A stretch of 64,000 nucleotides of DNA, taken from the NCBI GenBank assembly GCA_963681505.1, contig OY811971.1:16528434-16592433 (forward strand), written 5' to 3'. Positions 10,265 to 21,294 of the stretch are shown piece after piece. The translations under genes were made by a program, and so were the position numbers. Under the pieces are notes generated by a model. The model had not been told where the DNA came from, searched no databases, and saw only the letters and a list, made by a program, of their open reading frames with translations. This stretch comes from Eunapius fragilis. Lineage: Eukaryota; Porifera; Demospongiae; Spongillida; Spongillidae. Numbering within the stretch: the first letter of the stretch is position 1; the number at the start of each line of letters is the position of its first letter.

Positions 10265-12383
10265 AGCTGCCTTTCCGATCCATTTTTCTATTAGCTATGT
10301 ATGCTTCAATATCATCTCCCCCATCAAATTCATATGATCCTATTAGAAGGTGCGATATGTGTCTCATGTGTGTAATTATGCACATTCTTACTGCATAATG
10401 CTGATCTGGGGAACCAGTTATGATTTGAGACAAACATCTGAAGAGATAATTGCCATCACCCCTTGCTCTCAATATTGTTTCAGTGTTAGGGCGATTTAAA
10501 ACTATATTGGGGCCACCGATGTCAAAATTATTTGCACTGTGAAATATAAGGCCCAGTTGTGTACACTTTTGACGTTGCCACAGTTCGTCTGTTTGGTAAT
10601 ATCTGAGATATGGCCATGTGGTTTCTCTCTCTGCCCGCTCAACCCTTACATCATTAACAGTAAGATCTATAACAGAGGACTTGGGTGTACTCTGTTTTGG
10701 TGTCTGCCCTTTACCCCCTTGTGATGTCTTAGATTTCAAAGAATCAGAAACAGTGGATTTATCCTGGTCTTTGCTAGGTAGTGGTTGTGGAGGTAAAATG
10801 TCACAAGCCCGACCAGTTCGCTTAGGTTTACTCTTTATAGGGTTAGGGACTGCAGACAGCTCTATGCACGGAATGTCACTTCTAAATAGTTTACGTAACC
10901 TGTTCACTTCTTCAGTACACTCCATGCTGACTTTGATCGATTTAGGATCAAATGCTAACAGATGCAGACCAGCTAGTGTTCTCACACGTGACATGGCAAC
11001 ATAGGCCATTCCTGTTGCAAATATATCACTAGAAAGGTCCACAATTGCACAGTCTAATGATAAGCCTTGACACTTATGGATTGTTACTGCAAATGCCAAT
11101 ATTAAAGGAAACTGCTTTCTGTACACGTAGAAACGGCGTAATACTTGAAACTTACTACGCACACGTTCAATTTTAAACTGCAGTTTAGGAGTGTGATCAA
11201 AAGCAACATGAATGCAGTTCTTAGAGATGACAGTAACAGTACCAAGTGCACCATTGACCAACCCTTCACTGGTTTTTATATTTCGTCTTAGCATGACCCT
11301 AACGCCTACTGCAAGTTTTAGCTCTGCCTCTAAACCAGCAGTCATATTACAGTCTTTGTTTAACTTTTCTAGTTCAGATGATGCCCTTCTAGTCCACTTC
11401 ACCTTCCCTGCTGTTTCATCAAACTCATCTATGCAGGGCATGTTTACTATTGGTGAACTGGCTTTGGAAAGCATCTCTGCATTAAATTGGTCACAAGATT
11501 TTCTTGTAGCAAACAGACACACAGGGGACAAATTTTGGCCTAAGAGTTCTTGGAACTTTTCAAAAGCTGTGCATTTTATGACAGCATTGTGCAACAATGC
11601 AACAGTTTTGTCAGATATACAATTCACCCTCACTTCATTTAACAACTGACCAAATTCTGGGTCGCGTTTTTGTCGTTCATTAATGGTCAGTTCATCATAC
11701 ACTATAGATTCCCTCCAAATGTTCACAGCTGTCACACAGCCAAGCCTTGCGGCAATAAGTTTATTGGAAATGTTTTGGAACACCATTGAACCATTTACTG
11801 GAGGAAGCTGCAGTAAATCGCCAAAGAACAGGACATTCATAGACCCAAACCATTGATCGCTTCCAAACAACTCATCAAGTCTCAAATGAATGTAAGCTAG
11901 GGTCAGGCTTGATAGCATGCTAACCTCATCAATGATTATTAACTTCACATGCGTGAAACCATTCCGCATGACTTTAAGTGATTCTTTAGGTAGTGACCAG
12001 TAAGTGGATGTCCTAGAATCATGCTCTATAGGTAGTTGAAATAGTCTATGTACAGTCACACCCTCTATGTTAAATGCAGCCAATCCCATAGGAGCTGCAA
12101 GTGCACACCTTATGGAATCTTTGTTATCCTTCCAAAGTTCATTAACCTTTGCTCGAATCGTATGAATTAGGAAGGATTTCCCTGTACCACCCACACCACT
12201 AATAAATTTACACAAGGGCTTTAGCATAGTACAGGAGCATTTCCCATTTTCATGCAGTTTTTGGTGGCAAAGATGGTCATTGATATCATTGAAGATTCGC
12301 AGCTGATCTGCATTGAGCTTAGCAACACGCTCTTCAACTGTCTCTGCTGTGTTCACCTCATTCAAATTGAACACATCTTCCAT
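10215..12383 (-). pseudogene. Helitron PIF1-like helicase with OTU-like C-terminus
   Basis: 722 codons. The PIF1-type superfamily 1 helicase unwinds DNA 5' to 3' in rolling-circle transposition. Seen: Walker A GVGGTGKS (63-70), Walker B IDEVSML (151-157), motif III FFGDLLQLPP (186-195), AFAVTIHKCQGLSL (430-443) and the arginine-finger motif MAYVAMSRVR (459-468). After a Ser/Lys linker, residues about 610-700 resemble an OTU cysteine protease (ARGDGNYLFRCLSQIITGS). The position normally held by the catalytic Cys is Tyr646. The frame ends early because of a shift at a T4 run (10246-10249); the OTU C-terminus continues in another frame. Confidence 0.88.
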
Positions 12384-12628
12384 TGCTGCCTTAGGAACGC
12401 ACCACCAAAATAAGCGTCTTCCTCTGCAGGAGGAACAACGACCCCTTCCTCCTCTCTTGCTTCATTGATTTTCTTCACTGCAGTCTGCGCTTTCAACAAT
12501 GCTTGCAGTTTTTCATGGTGATCTGACAGACTGACAGTGCTACCGATGAGACGATTAAAGGCTACCTCAGCTGTTTCTCCTTCTTTCATCAGATCACATT
12601 CATTTCGAAATGGAATGAATAGTAACAT
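12362..12628 (-). pseudogene. Helitron Rep-helicase linker segment
   Basis: Its frame can be followed back to about 12720, where it meets the end of the Rep frame. It reads on through a charged linker (AQTAVKKINEAREEEGVVVP) and stops just after the helicase start at 12383. It bridges Rep and helicase and shows that single-base shifts occur at both of its ends. Confidence 0.7.
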
Positions 12629-15390
12629 GAGAGAATAGAAATAGTCTTCTCTCTGGTTCTCATTGGAAGGATCAAACAGCTTGTGATTAGGAAGAAGAGG
12701 CTTTTGCAGCTTCTGGTATATACCCTAGAGCCATCCTTGTCTGTCCCGCAATACTTGTACCACTGTACAAAATCATACAAGCACACATTTTCCAACTCAT
12801 TTGGCCTGGTAGGGTAAAATATGTCTACCATGCTCCCCTCTAATATGTCAGTGGAAGCAGGATTCATCTTTTCAACTTCCACAAGCTGTTTATGAGTCTT
12901 AAGCCTGCGCTTTCGTTTGTGAGGCATTGAAGCATCAACCCATTTCACAGTCACTGATTTCTCGGTGAGGTGGTCACCACGTAACAGGTCACTTGCTTCG
13001 TAGAGGCCACACTCTCTGGAACGTAAGCTCCGAACACCAAAGGACCACAGCTTGCTGTAGATACTGCTGTTTGAATTGACCTCTTGCCACACTTCCTGCA
13101 TGTTACTTTTCTCTGCTTTGGTTACGTACCCTGTAACATAATGAGCTAGGGTTAACGAAGATTCAGCAGTGAACTGAATGTCCATATTGGCCTGCCAAAG
13201 CAGAAGCAGTAGTGGATTGTAAACATTCACTCTACATTCCTGTGCAGCTCGAGGTAGGAGATAAATTTTTTTCCTCGACTTGAGGCATTCCTCCACTGGG
13301 TTTAGCACTGCATGCTCAGCCACGTCACGCGGAAAACTAAACCTGCATTTAGTAATGAAACCACTTTTGAGCTTTTGCCTGCGTTTGCAATAGTTAGTAC
13401 ACGTATGCATTTGATATTTAGTGACCAATGCGTGGAGTTCAGGGTTGAGGGCAGCATCTGGGATTTTACATGTGATGCGTTCCTGGATCCATGCAAGAAC
13501 GTCTTTTGGATCACTCTTCCCAATCACTGGCGCATCCTGAATCCACAGCAATACATGATAATGAGGGGCTCCCCGCGCCTGATACTCTTTTTTCCAAAAG
13601 AAATGTAGGACTACACCAAGCACAGATCCTTTTAGCAGAACAGTGTAAAATAAATGGTGAAAATTTGCAGAGAATTTTCGGGACACTGAAACAGGATCTT
13701 CAATGCAAAGCTTAGATATGGGATAGCTAGGAGGATGGTCATTGACCTTCCTTAGGTACCTATCTATGTGGGTAGAGTTGTACTCTGCACAGCTAAAAGT
13801 TATGAAAAGAGTGGGCGATCCATACTCTCTCAACATGCATTTTAATTCACTACTTTTATGGAACCAGTACTGCTTAGTCCCACGCACAGATTGAAATATT
13901 GTGGAAAGATTTGCTTCTACACTTTCATCAGAATTTGAAACTCTGGAAAGGAATTCACGCACAGGCACTTTGCCCTTAGATGTAGTTTTAAGAACATTGT
14001 AAATGCCTGCAGAAATCTGCCTCATCTCTTGCTGCCATAACAAAAAGAAAACATATTGAGGATCTTTTCGAAACCGAGAATCTTTGTTGAGCAGCCGAGA
14101 TTTAGCATACTCTGATGCTGACAAGTGAATGTCTCGAGGGTGGAATTCACCAAACTGCCCAGAAGGAAAAAGTGTTGGAAAGCACATCACATCAAGGTGT
14201 CTCTGTCTGCTTTCGATAGGACTGTCTTTAACATTTTGCATCTTATACTGCTCAACATCCAACTTTGTTGACCCTTGCTGGTCAAGCGATCGAATAATGT
14301 ACGCCTGTAAAGCAGCCACGTCATCAGTCGATGCTTTTTCTAACATTATGCTAGAAGCTTGGTCTACTACTTCAACAATATTTTTAGCTGCCTCGTCTGA
14401 TGATGCATCGTCTACATTTTTGTAAAGCCAATTTATTTCTTTGAGTTTTTGAATGGCTAATTTTACAGCATTAACATCCACTAGTGTTTGCCACACAATC
14501 TTATCCTTAGTTGGTACACCATTTACAATTATGTACAACTGAGGGTCAGGCAAAGCTACAAGACCACTACCACCAAGTTCAATTTCCGATAAAGTGTCCC
14601 ATGTTTTATTTAGTGGCAGTGGCAAGAAAAACATGCAACCCCTGCAGGCTTGAAGTGCGTTATATGCCGGCACTTTACCTGAATATGTCCCAAGTCGCAC
14701 AATAGTCTGAAAAGCCTTTGCTCTCTGAATCAGTTGTTTACTGAGAGCATTTAGAGATTTTAGTTTGTCTGGTATGAGTTCAGTGACAAGCCCATTAAGA
14801 ACACATCTTGCTGGAATAGTATTTTTGTTTAGAAATGGGCGGCAGTACTGGCAGATGTACAGTTGTTCAGTGACACCATTCTGCAAAACATGGGCTTTCA
14901 GTCTTTGCCAGGTATCTGTTTCATATTTGTCAAGGCTAAAGTTTACACAAGACACTTGTTTGCGCTGAAACAGTCTTTCACAGCTACAACATGCAAATTC
15001 TGCATCGTCATTGAACTTGGATTGTAGCTCAGCTATAAGGTCAGCATGCGTAACTTTCAAGTCTCTCTCAATGCAGCCTAGACCAGATGATAAATGGTCT
15101 TCACTAACTACAGCATGCTCAACTCCATCCTCACTAAACAAATCTGACAAATTGTCCTTCATGCCCATAAATGGTATAAGCTCATCAATATTTCCACTAG
15201 CAAGTGCTGAATCAATAGCCAAAATAGTCATGTGACATTTGCGAGCTTTGTAAAGTAGCCTGGTGAAAGTCCGTAATACAGGAAAGTGAGGTGAAGCTGC
15301 CCTAATAACTCGCAATGGACTAGAACATTCTGGAAGCTCACAATAAATAGGATGCCCAAGCTGATCAATAAACCCAGAATGTGATTTCAA
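12589..15390 (-). pseudogene. Helitron Rep (Helitron-like N domain, HUH nuclease)
   Basis: About 930 codons. Role of the family: nicks and joins single-stranded DNA during rolling-circle transposition. Seen: two CxxC pairs (CCSC about 134-137, CQYC about 180-183). A Helitron-like N block follows (FPSGQFGEFHPRD about 408-420, RFRKDPQYVFFLLW about 439-452). The HUH metal site is GAPHYHVLLW (H610, H612). The catalytic two-tyrosine motif is HYVTGYVTK (Y751, Y755). All catalytic residues are present. Near 12720 the frame shifts: the last about 45 codons are out of frame, and the true continuation is the next segment. The first codon given is not an ATG, so the protein begins in the upstream segment. 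Confidence 0.85.
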
Positions 15391-15419
15391 AGTGACATCA
15401 TAATGAACATGACCACACC

Positions 15420-16043
15420 CTAATCAAGAGCATCGAGCCCAGCTCTGAGGTCTTCAATGGACTTTTGGAACAGTGAATTTGTTTTTAACACTATTGCTAC
15501 TTCTTCACTAGTGAGCTTGCGACACTCATTTGTACATTTCCATTTCAAAGGGCGCATGGTGACCTTATCCCTGTCCTTTATCTCCTCTGCCACTACACAC
15601 CTACCATTGAGGTCTACTGGAATGGCTCCATGCTGTTTTCTGTGAGTGTACGAATTATCAAAGAAGTAAGGCTCAGCCCCAGCAGTATGAAACCTATGCC
15701 CGACTAAAATATCACTCTCTTGCAACTTCTTTGCATTAACCTTACGGATAGTTTTTAGCAGTGACCCTGCCTGTGATCTTCGTACACTTATTGCTTTAGC
15801 AAGTAATGCATCTGCACTAATCTTACTTACTGCTGCACGGGCAGATCTTGTAACAACCTTTTGAGCTAGCAATGGATGGCTATTGCAGAAAGCATTGTTT
15901 ACATCACTCAGAAGCTCACTATCCCTAAGAATTGCTTTTTCAAGACTCACTCCATACTCTGCTAGTGTGCGAGAGTTGGGCTCAAACAGGGAGTAACTAT
16001 ATGGGAGAAGATAGGGTTGCAGTACTTTTATTTTACCACACAT
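15420..16043 (-). pseudogene. Helitron protein, N-terminal segment
   Basis: 207 codons from an ATG, Lys/Arg/Ser-rich, no named domain. It resembles the leader found before Helitron-like N domains. It ends in TAG at 15420, while the frame of the Rep segment is open across the same point (it can be read from about 15415). A small indel therefore separates the two. Confidence 0.7.
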
Positions 16044-16164
16044 TATGCCTTATCATGTATCAAAACATTTTACCAACTGCGCATAACGTGAATTATTTTA
16101 TTTTCATACAACTCAATTTTCTGTACACACATGTGTAGTGGACCTTTAAAACAACGTGAGAGAC

Positions 16165-16275
16165 ACAAATTACCTTTTGTACCCTTTACATGTACATGGG
16201 GAACTTTTACTTGTGGGAAGCCTTACTGTACATCTGATAATCGGCTGCATGCAAGGGTTGGATGCGCATGACAGA
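16165..16275 (+). repeat. Left copy of a diverged direct repeat flanking the retroelement
   Basis: Shares ACCTTTTGTAC, GGGAAC and GAAGCC-TACTGTACATCTGATAA-type blocks in the same order with 18481-18625, at roughly 75% identity by eye. It could be a long diverged target-site duplication or two copies of a host repeat. Confidence 0.6.
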
Positions 16276-16319
16276 CTTGTTAATTAAATTTCTGAAAATG
16301 CAATTACAGTAGTACACAC

Positions 16320-18475
16320 ATGTGTATAGTCCTTTATTGCACATCACATTTACTGGACAAGTGTCCTGGTGTTCGACCTATTGCTATTGGAGAGATTCCC
16401 AGACGTATCCTATGCAAAGTCATTGCTATGGCAACACGTGATGATGTTACAGATCTGTGTGGCGTAGACCAGTTATGCTCAGGCTTGAAATGTGGTATTG
16501 AAGGTTCAGTACATGCTATGAGAGAGCTGTATGAGGAAAAACACTCAGATGGATGGGGGTTACTACTTGTGGATGCCAGGAATGCTTTTAATTCATTGAA
16601 CAGAGTTGCTGCCCTTTGGAACTCTCGTATTCAATGGCCTCGGTGTTCCAGATTTTTGTTTAACACCTACCGTGGTTATCCATCACTTATTTTACAAGGA
16701 TCAACCAAGTCCGAAGCTCTCTACAGCAAAGAAGGAGTTGGCCAAGGTGACCCTTTGTCCATGCTGATGTATGCTTCTGCACTGATGCCACTCATCAAAT
16801 CACTCTCAAATCCTACTACATGGATTCAAAACTGGTATGCAGATGACTCCTCCTGCACAGCCAAGCTCACTGATCTCCGCGTCTGGTTTGACAAGCTTCG
16901 TGACATTGGTCCCAAGTATGGGTATCATCCAGAACCAGAGAAGTGTATCCTTATTGTGGACGCAGATCATGAAGCCGAAGCCAAGTCAATGTTTCAACAC
17001 CTGGGTATTAAGGTTGTGAATGGCTACCGCTTCTTAGGAGGGTTCATTGGAGACCGTGAAACCACAAAACAATTTCTTGACAACAAGATCACAGGGTGGG
17101 TGAACAATCTTGTCAAATTATCCAAAGCTGCCGAGTCACAGCCTCAAGCAGCTTTTGCTGCACTATCCAAATCCATGCAACTTGAGTGGTCATACCTGCA
17201 AAGAATCCTTCCTGGTTGTGAGGAAGCATTTACTCCAATCTGGAATACTTTGTACCAATATTTTTGGCCTGCCATATTTGAAGGTACAATCTCAGATCTT
17301 GAAAAGCAGCTATTCTCAATTCCTGCACGATTAGGTGGCATGGGAGTTCGCAATCCGATCAAAACTGCCAAGATTGCCTATACCACATCCAGAGCAGGCA
17401 CAAGAAACATTGTGGATGCCATCAAAGGAAAGATGGAGTTCTCTCTACCTGATCACAATGTTCTAATGTCTGATGCAATGGCAAACATGCACACCACCCT
17501 CCAGCAGCACGATGAGGTCATACTTCAATCAACATTGGCCAATTCAGAGCTAAATGCCAAAACAAGACGGGCAATACAACGGGCAGTGGAGGGCAAGACA
17601 TCATCATGGTTAACTGCTTTGCCTATTGCTCACCATCACTTTGACCTTTCTGCCACAGAATTCCGTGATGCCCTCGCATTGCGATACAATCGACCACTGC
17701 TGAATATGCCAGCCAATTGTGATGGATGTGGAGCTGCAACTAGTTTGGAGCATGCCCTTGACTGCAAGAAGGGAGGTCTGGTAACTCAACGTCACAATGA
17801 AGTTCGAGATGTTATTGGCGATTTAGCATCAGTTGTTTTCAAGGAAGTTGTTAAAGAACCAGTTGTGCAAGAGGCAAACGATGCTGAAGGTGTACCCTCC
17901 CTAATTGCCGACCTTAGTATCAGAGGAGTATGGCAGCCCCAGACCGTGGCGTTGTTTGATGTACGTGTCACAGACACTGACGCCCCGTCCTATTCACAGC
18001 GAGTTGTTTCTGCCATTCTCTCTTCAGCTGAGGAAGCGAAGAAAATGAAGTACTCTGAAGCAGCAGCTCTTCGCCGAGCATCATTCACACCCTTTGTTGT
18101 GTCAGTCGATGGAGTCCTGGATCGAGAAGCAAGCTTTTTTATCAAACATCTTGCTCAGAAACTCGCTCATAAGTGGGAAAAGTCAAACAGTGAGGTATTG
18201 GGATGGATGAGAGCACGACTGTCTTTTGCAATCCTCAGAGCAACAAACCTTTGTCTGAGGGGCTCCCGCACCAAATGGAGGAGTGCATTTGGAATGGATG
18301 ATGGAGCAGGGTTACCTAGTATCTCTGCCTGAACGTCATGCTTAAATAGTTCTTGTCATTATCATTTTTATTTAATGTGTAATATTATTATTGTTTTTGC
18401 CCCATATGTCTATAGTATTATGTATTCTATACTTATAATGAATTAATGTTAATGGCAATTTAAAAAAAAAAAAAA
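16320..18475 (+). mobile_element. Non-LTR retroelement: reverse transcriptase plus restriction-like endonuclease, 5' truncated
   Basis: Uninterrupted frame 16320-18332 (670 codons). RT blocks: PGVRPIAIGEI (about 15-26), LLVDARNAFNSL (A motif), GVGQGDPLSMLMYA (B), NWYADDSS (C, about 171-178), YRFLGGFIGD (D/E). After a thumb region comes a zinc-knuckle-like CDGCGAATSLEHALDC (about 463-478), an RHNEV motif (about 489) and a PD-(D/E)xK-like core (LIADLSIRG, VALFDVRVTD; about 526-548). These are the marks of a restriction-like endonuclease as in R2/CRE/Dong-type elements. An A14 tract at 18462-18475 marks the 3' end. RT homology begins only about 14 codons after the ATG, so the element is 5' truncated or the start is fortuitous. 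It faces away from the Helitron. Confidence 0.82.
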
Positions 18476-18480
18476 ATGTA

Positions 18481-18625
18481 ACAGACACAGATGCATGTAC
18501 ATGTACAAATAACCTTTTGTACAAACATTGACCTTTACCAGGGAACATCCCGTGTAGGAAGCCATACTGTACATCTGATAAAATGTCATGCAGGCATACA
18601 AGAGTGTTAATGTGTGCATGATAGG
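18481..18625 (+). repeat. Right copy of the diverged direct repeat
   Basis: Begins directly after the A-tract of the retroelement; see the left copy at 16165-16275. The shared core is TACTGTACATCTGATAA. Confidence 0.6.
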
Positions 18626-19451
18626 AAGCCATGAGCCACGTGCATAGCAGCCCTTAGATTTTAAATGGTACATACAGCATGCTATAACATACCTTTGGGT
18701 GGTAGTGGTAGTGGTAGTTCTAGTTGGTCTAGAAGCGCAGTTTTATGACATGAAACTAGCACCAAAACGTAGATCTTGGTGTTGTCGTTCGATTGCTGCA
18801 AAGAGAAAAGCTATCCGTTTCTTCGTTGTCCCTCGCGACGCAACTGAAAATTTTTAATGACATTCATGACTCCTCAACCAATCCTATATTGAACCTGCTG
18901 ACGCAGGTTCAGATGATGGAGTGGAAAGGGTCAAAAATATTGATTATGCATGGTTGTAGTAGTTAATCGGTCTCGCTTAGTTATGCAACTTTAGGTTACC
19001 TTTTAGCGCCACTATCCTGAATAGCATCATACAAATTTAAGTATCGATGTACAAAATGGAAATAACACTCAAAATATATATTATATTATTGTAATTAAGG
19101 TCACCTATTTAAAAAATTCGACCCCCCCTTTCCTGAAGGCTGCGTACGCCCATGCATCACAAGAAAACTGCCAGTAACGACGTAAGTTCGAATGCCTAGA
19201 ATGATTCACTAACTCCCTTCCCTCCCCTATCAACCCTCTGCCACGTGTGGCAACATCTTCTAGCCAATCACCATTCCAAGCCATATTTAGACAGGAGCTT
19301 ATTTCCTGTCTACTTCAATCCTTTCAACCGACAGGAAATTTATATCTCTGGATACGCCACTGCACCATTAATTTTGTAAACCTGTCGTGTTGCTCGACCT
19401 AAGTACAGGCCATATCCTTAACCACATTTACTCCAAGTATAGCCGAAGGAA
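18626..19451. other. No gene seen
   Basis: AT-rich intergenic sequence. A CTGGATACGCCACTG-like phrase near 19357-19371 recalls a transposon terminus. Nothing else is supported. Confidence 0.5.
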
Positions 19452-19716
19452 CAGAGGCGGATCCAGGGGGAGGGGGGGGGGGGGGGGGCTATGGGGGCTG
19501 TAGCCCCCCCCTTTCGGATAAGTAACGAAAATAATTACGACTAATTAACTACATGTATATACGCATGTATTTTTATAATGCTATACCTGTATTAACTTAT
19601 GCGCACAAAGTGAAGCATCGTTCCTACTTGAACCGAAATGGTATTTAATTAGTGCCCCAAATACAACTTTTTTATAATAAGCCCCCCCCTTTCAAAAATC
19701 CTGGATCCGCCCCTGA
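19452..19716. mobile_element. MITE with GGCGGATCC-type terminal inverted repeats
   Basis: Starts CAGAGGCGGATCCAGGGGGA and ends ATCCTGGATCCGCCCCTG. Both subterminal regions carry GGGGGGCT / AGCCCCCCC-type blocks. Length about 265 bp, AT-rich core, no coding. The termini resemble hAT-like ends. The flanking 8-mers do not match exactly, so no target duplication is claimed. Other fragments of the family lie near 6770, 7150, 35017, 36474, 50027 and 54290. Confidence 0.75.
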
Positions 19717-19886
19717 GGAAGCCAGTAGTGGCGCATCCAGAGAAGGTGCTCCGGGTGCTTCACGCCCCTCGGCCAAAATTCTAACCGGTAATAACGTATT
19801 TAAATAGTATAGGCCCTATACCAAACAATGGGCCCCCACTTTTCGTATTGGGTCTGAAGCGGACAGCCCCCTCCCCCCTAGTCCCG

Positions 19887-20224
19887 TACCCAGACCCACG
19901 CTTACGTAAGCATTTATCCGCATAATGTGACGTAGAGAGGGTCTGGCCAATAGGACGAAGAAAGTTGTTCTGGTGCGCCGGAATGTTGACGCGTCCAATC
20001 AGAATGTTGGAATGTGGGTGACGTAGATTACTTGAATTCCAGATCGTAATTTGAGCTTGGTCAACAAACCAAAGTCTGGAATTCAAATGCTCTACGTCAC
20101 CAACATTCCAACATTCTGATTGGACGCGCCAACATTCCGGCGCACCAGAACAACTTTCTTATTGGCCAGACCCTCTCTACGTAGTATTATACATTATGCT
20201 TACGTAAACGTGGGTCTGGGTATG
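19887..20224. repeat. Foldback element, about 150-bp arms and about 31-bp loop
   Basis: Left arm about 19887-20043, right arm about 20075-20224. The outer ends share TACCCAGACCCACG and its complement; inner blocks share ATTCTGATTGGACGCG and GAATTCCAGA/TCTGGAATTC. Several small differences show it is older than the hairpin at 7960-8256. No coding frame. Confidence 0.85.
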
Positions 20225-21294
20225 AGAATACCCCCCCCCCCCCAAAAAACAAAAAAAAAAAACTAATCGTACCTGGCCCGACCTGAAGCACGCCCCCTCT
20301 CTGAAATCCTAAATACGCCGGCCCTGCCATGGTGTGCAGGTATTAGTGTCGTGGTCCATTTGAGATAATAAAGTGTTGTCTTACTTCGCGCTTGCCTACC
20401 AGGGTTAGTATATATTTCAATCACACTAACATCGAAAGTCAGCCGGACACACCTCACCAGCACCAGTCTTATCGTGGTTATTCATATTGTTGTGAGAGTT
20501 TTATAACATTGTTAATTTATTTGTTAATCAACCCCCGTCAACTTTAGAACAGATCTTGATTTTAACTTCATAATGCATTGCAATCTGAAACTGAAAATTT
20601 TAAAGAGGAAATTAAAAAAATTCCGCTATATGTTGAAACGTTAAAGAATTCAATTCGGAATTTTTTTGTGAATGTCCTCCAATGTATGCGCATGGGGCAT
20701 TTCAGCTTCTGAACTATTGCCTTGCTAACTCCTACTCCTATGCTTTTAGCTACACCCCATCAAGCCACCAAATTGTGTTTAACTAAACCTGTTCCCTATT
20801 GTTTTTGTTGCTATCATTGGACTTTTGAGGTGTCTAAACGCTTTGGTACAACGAGCGCCCGAAAGTCGACATGGATAAATCAATTTGCTTGTGTGGGCTG
20901 TGCCATGCATGCCATGTACAGAAGCCGTACGAAGCTGCAACTTGAGTACTCCCCACAATTGTGTAGTACGATAAGTAACTTTACAAAATAGATGCCATCA
21001 ACACGAATTCAATAATGAAATGTAAACGAAAGTCAGCTGCCGCGAGGTCGCGGCCGGCAATTGTCCTAACGATCGTGACTTCTTAATTTCTACCGCGAAT
21101 CTACAAGCCTCAATCGGTTTTAACTCTACTATGCGCAACCGCCCTTATCAACTATTTATTGAAACCGCAAACGGAGTTATAGATATGCCATGCTTATTGT
21201 TGATCAGTGAACAGTGAACTGCAAATAGATGGTTCAACGTATGAGTGTCATGCACGTTCTTTATAAACTCTAATTAATAATATGTAAATCTAGC
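20225..21294. other. No gene seen
   Basis: A C-run and A-run at 20229-20262 are followed by AT-rich sequence. An 89-codon frame at 20722-20991 has no recognised feature and is not called. Confidence 0.5.

Larger units (their letters stand above)
10058..16043 (-). mobile_element. Helitron (Rep-helicase-OTU type), coding series interrupted by frameshifts
   Basis: The minus strand holds, in order, an N-terminal region, a HUH-type Rep nuclease, a PIF1-like helicase and an OTU-like domain. This is the order expected of rolling-circle Helitrons of the OTU-bearing (Helentron-like) group. The coding series spans about 6 kb. Frames change near 15405, 12720, 12390 and 10247; I saw no other disruption. 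The 5' and 3' element ends were not resolved. The domain order is direct evidence; the subgroup is inferred. Confidence 0.88.
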
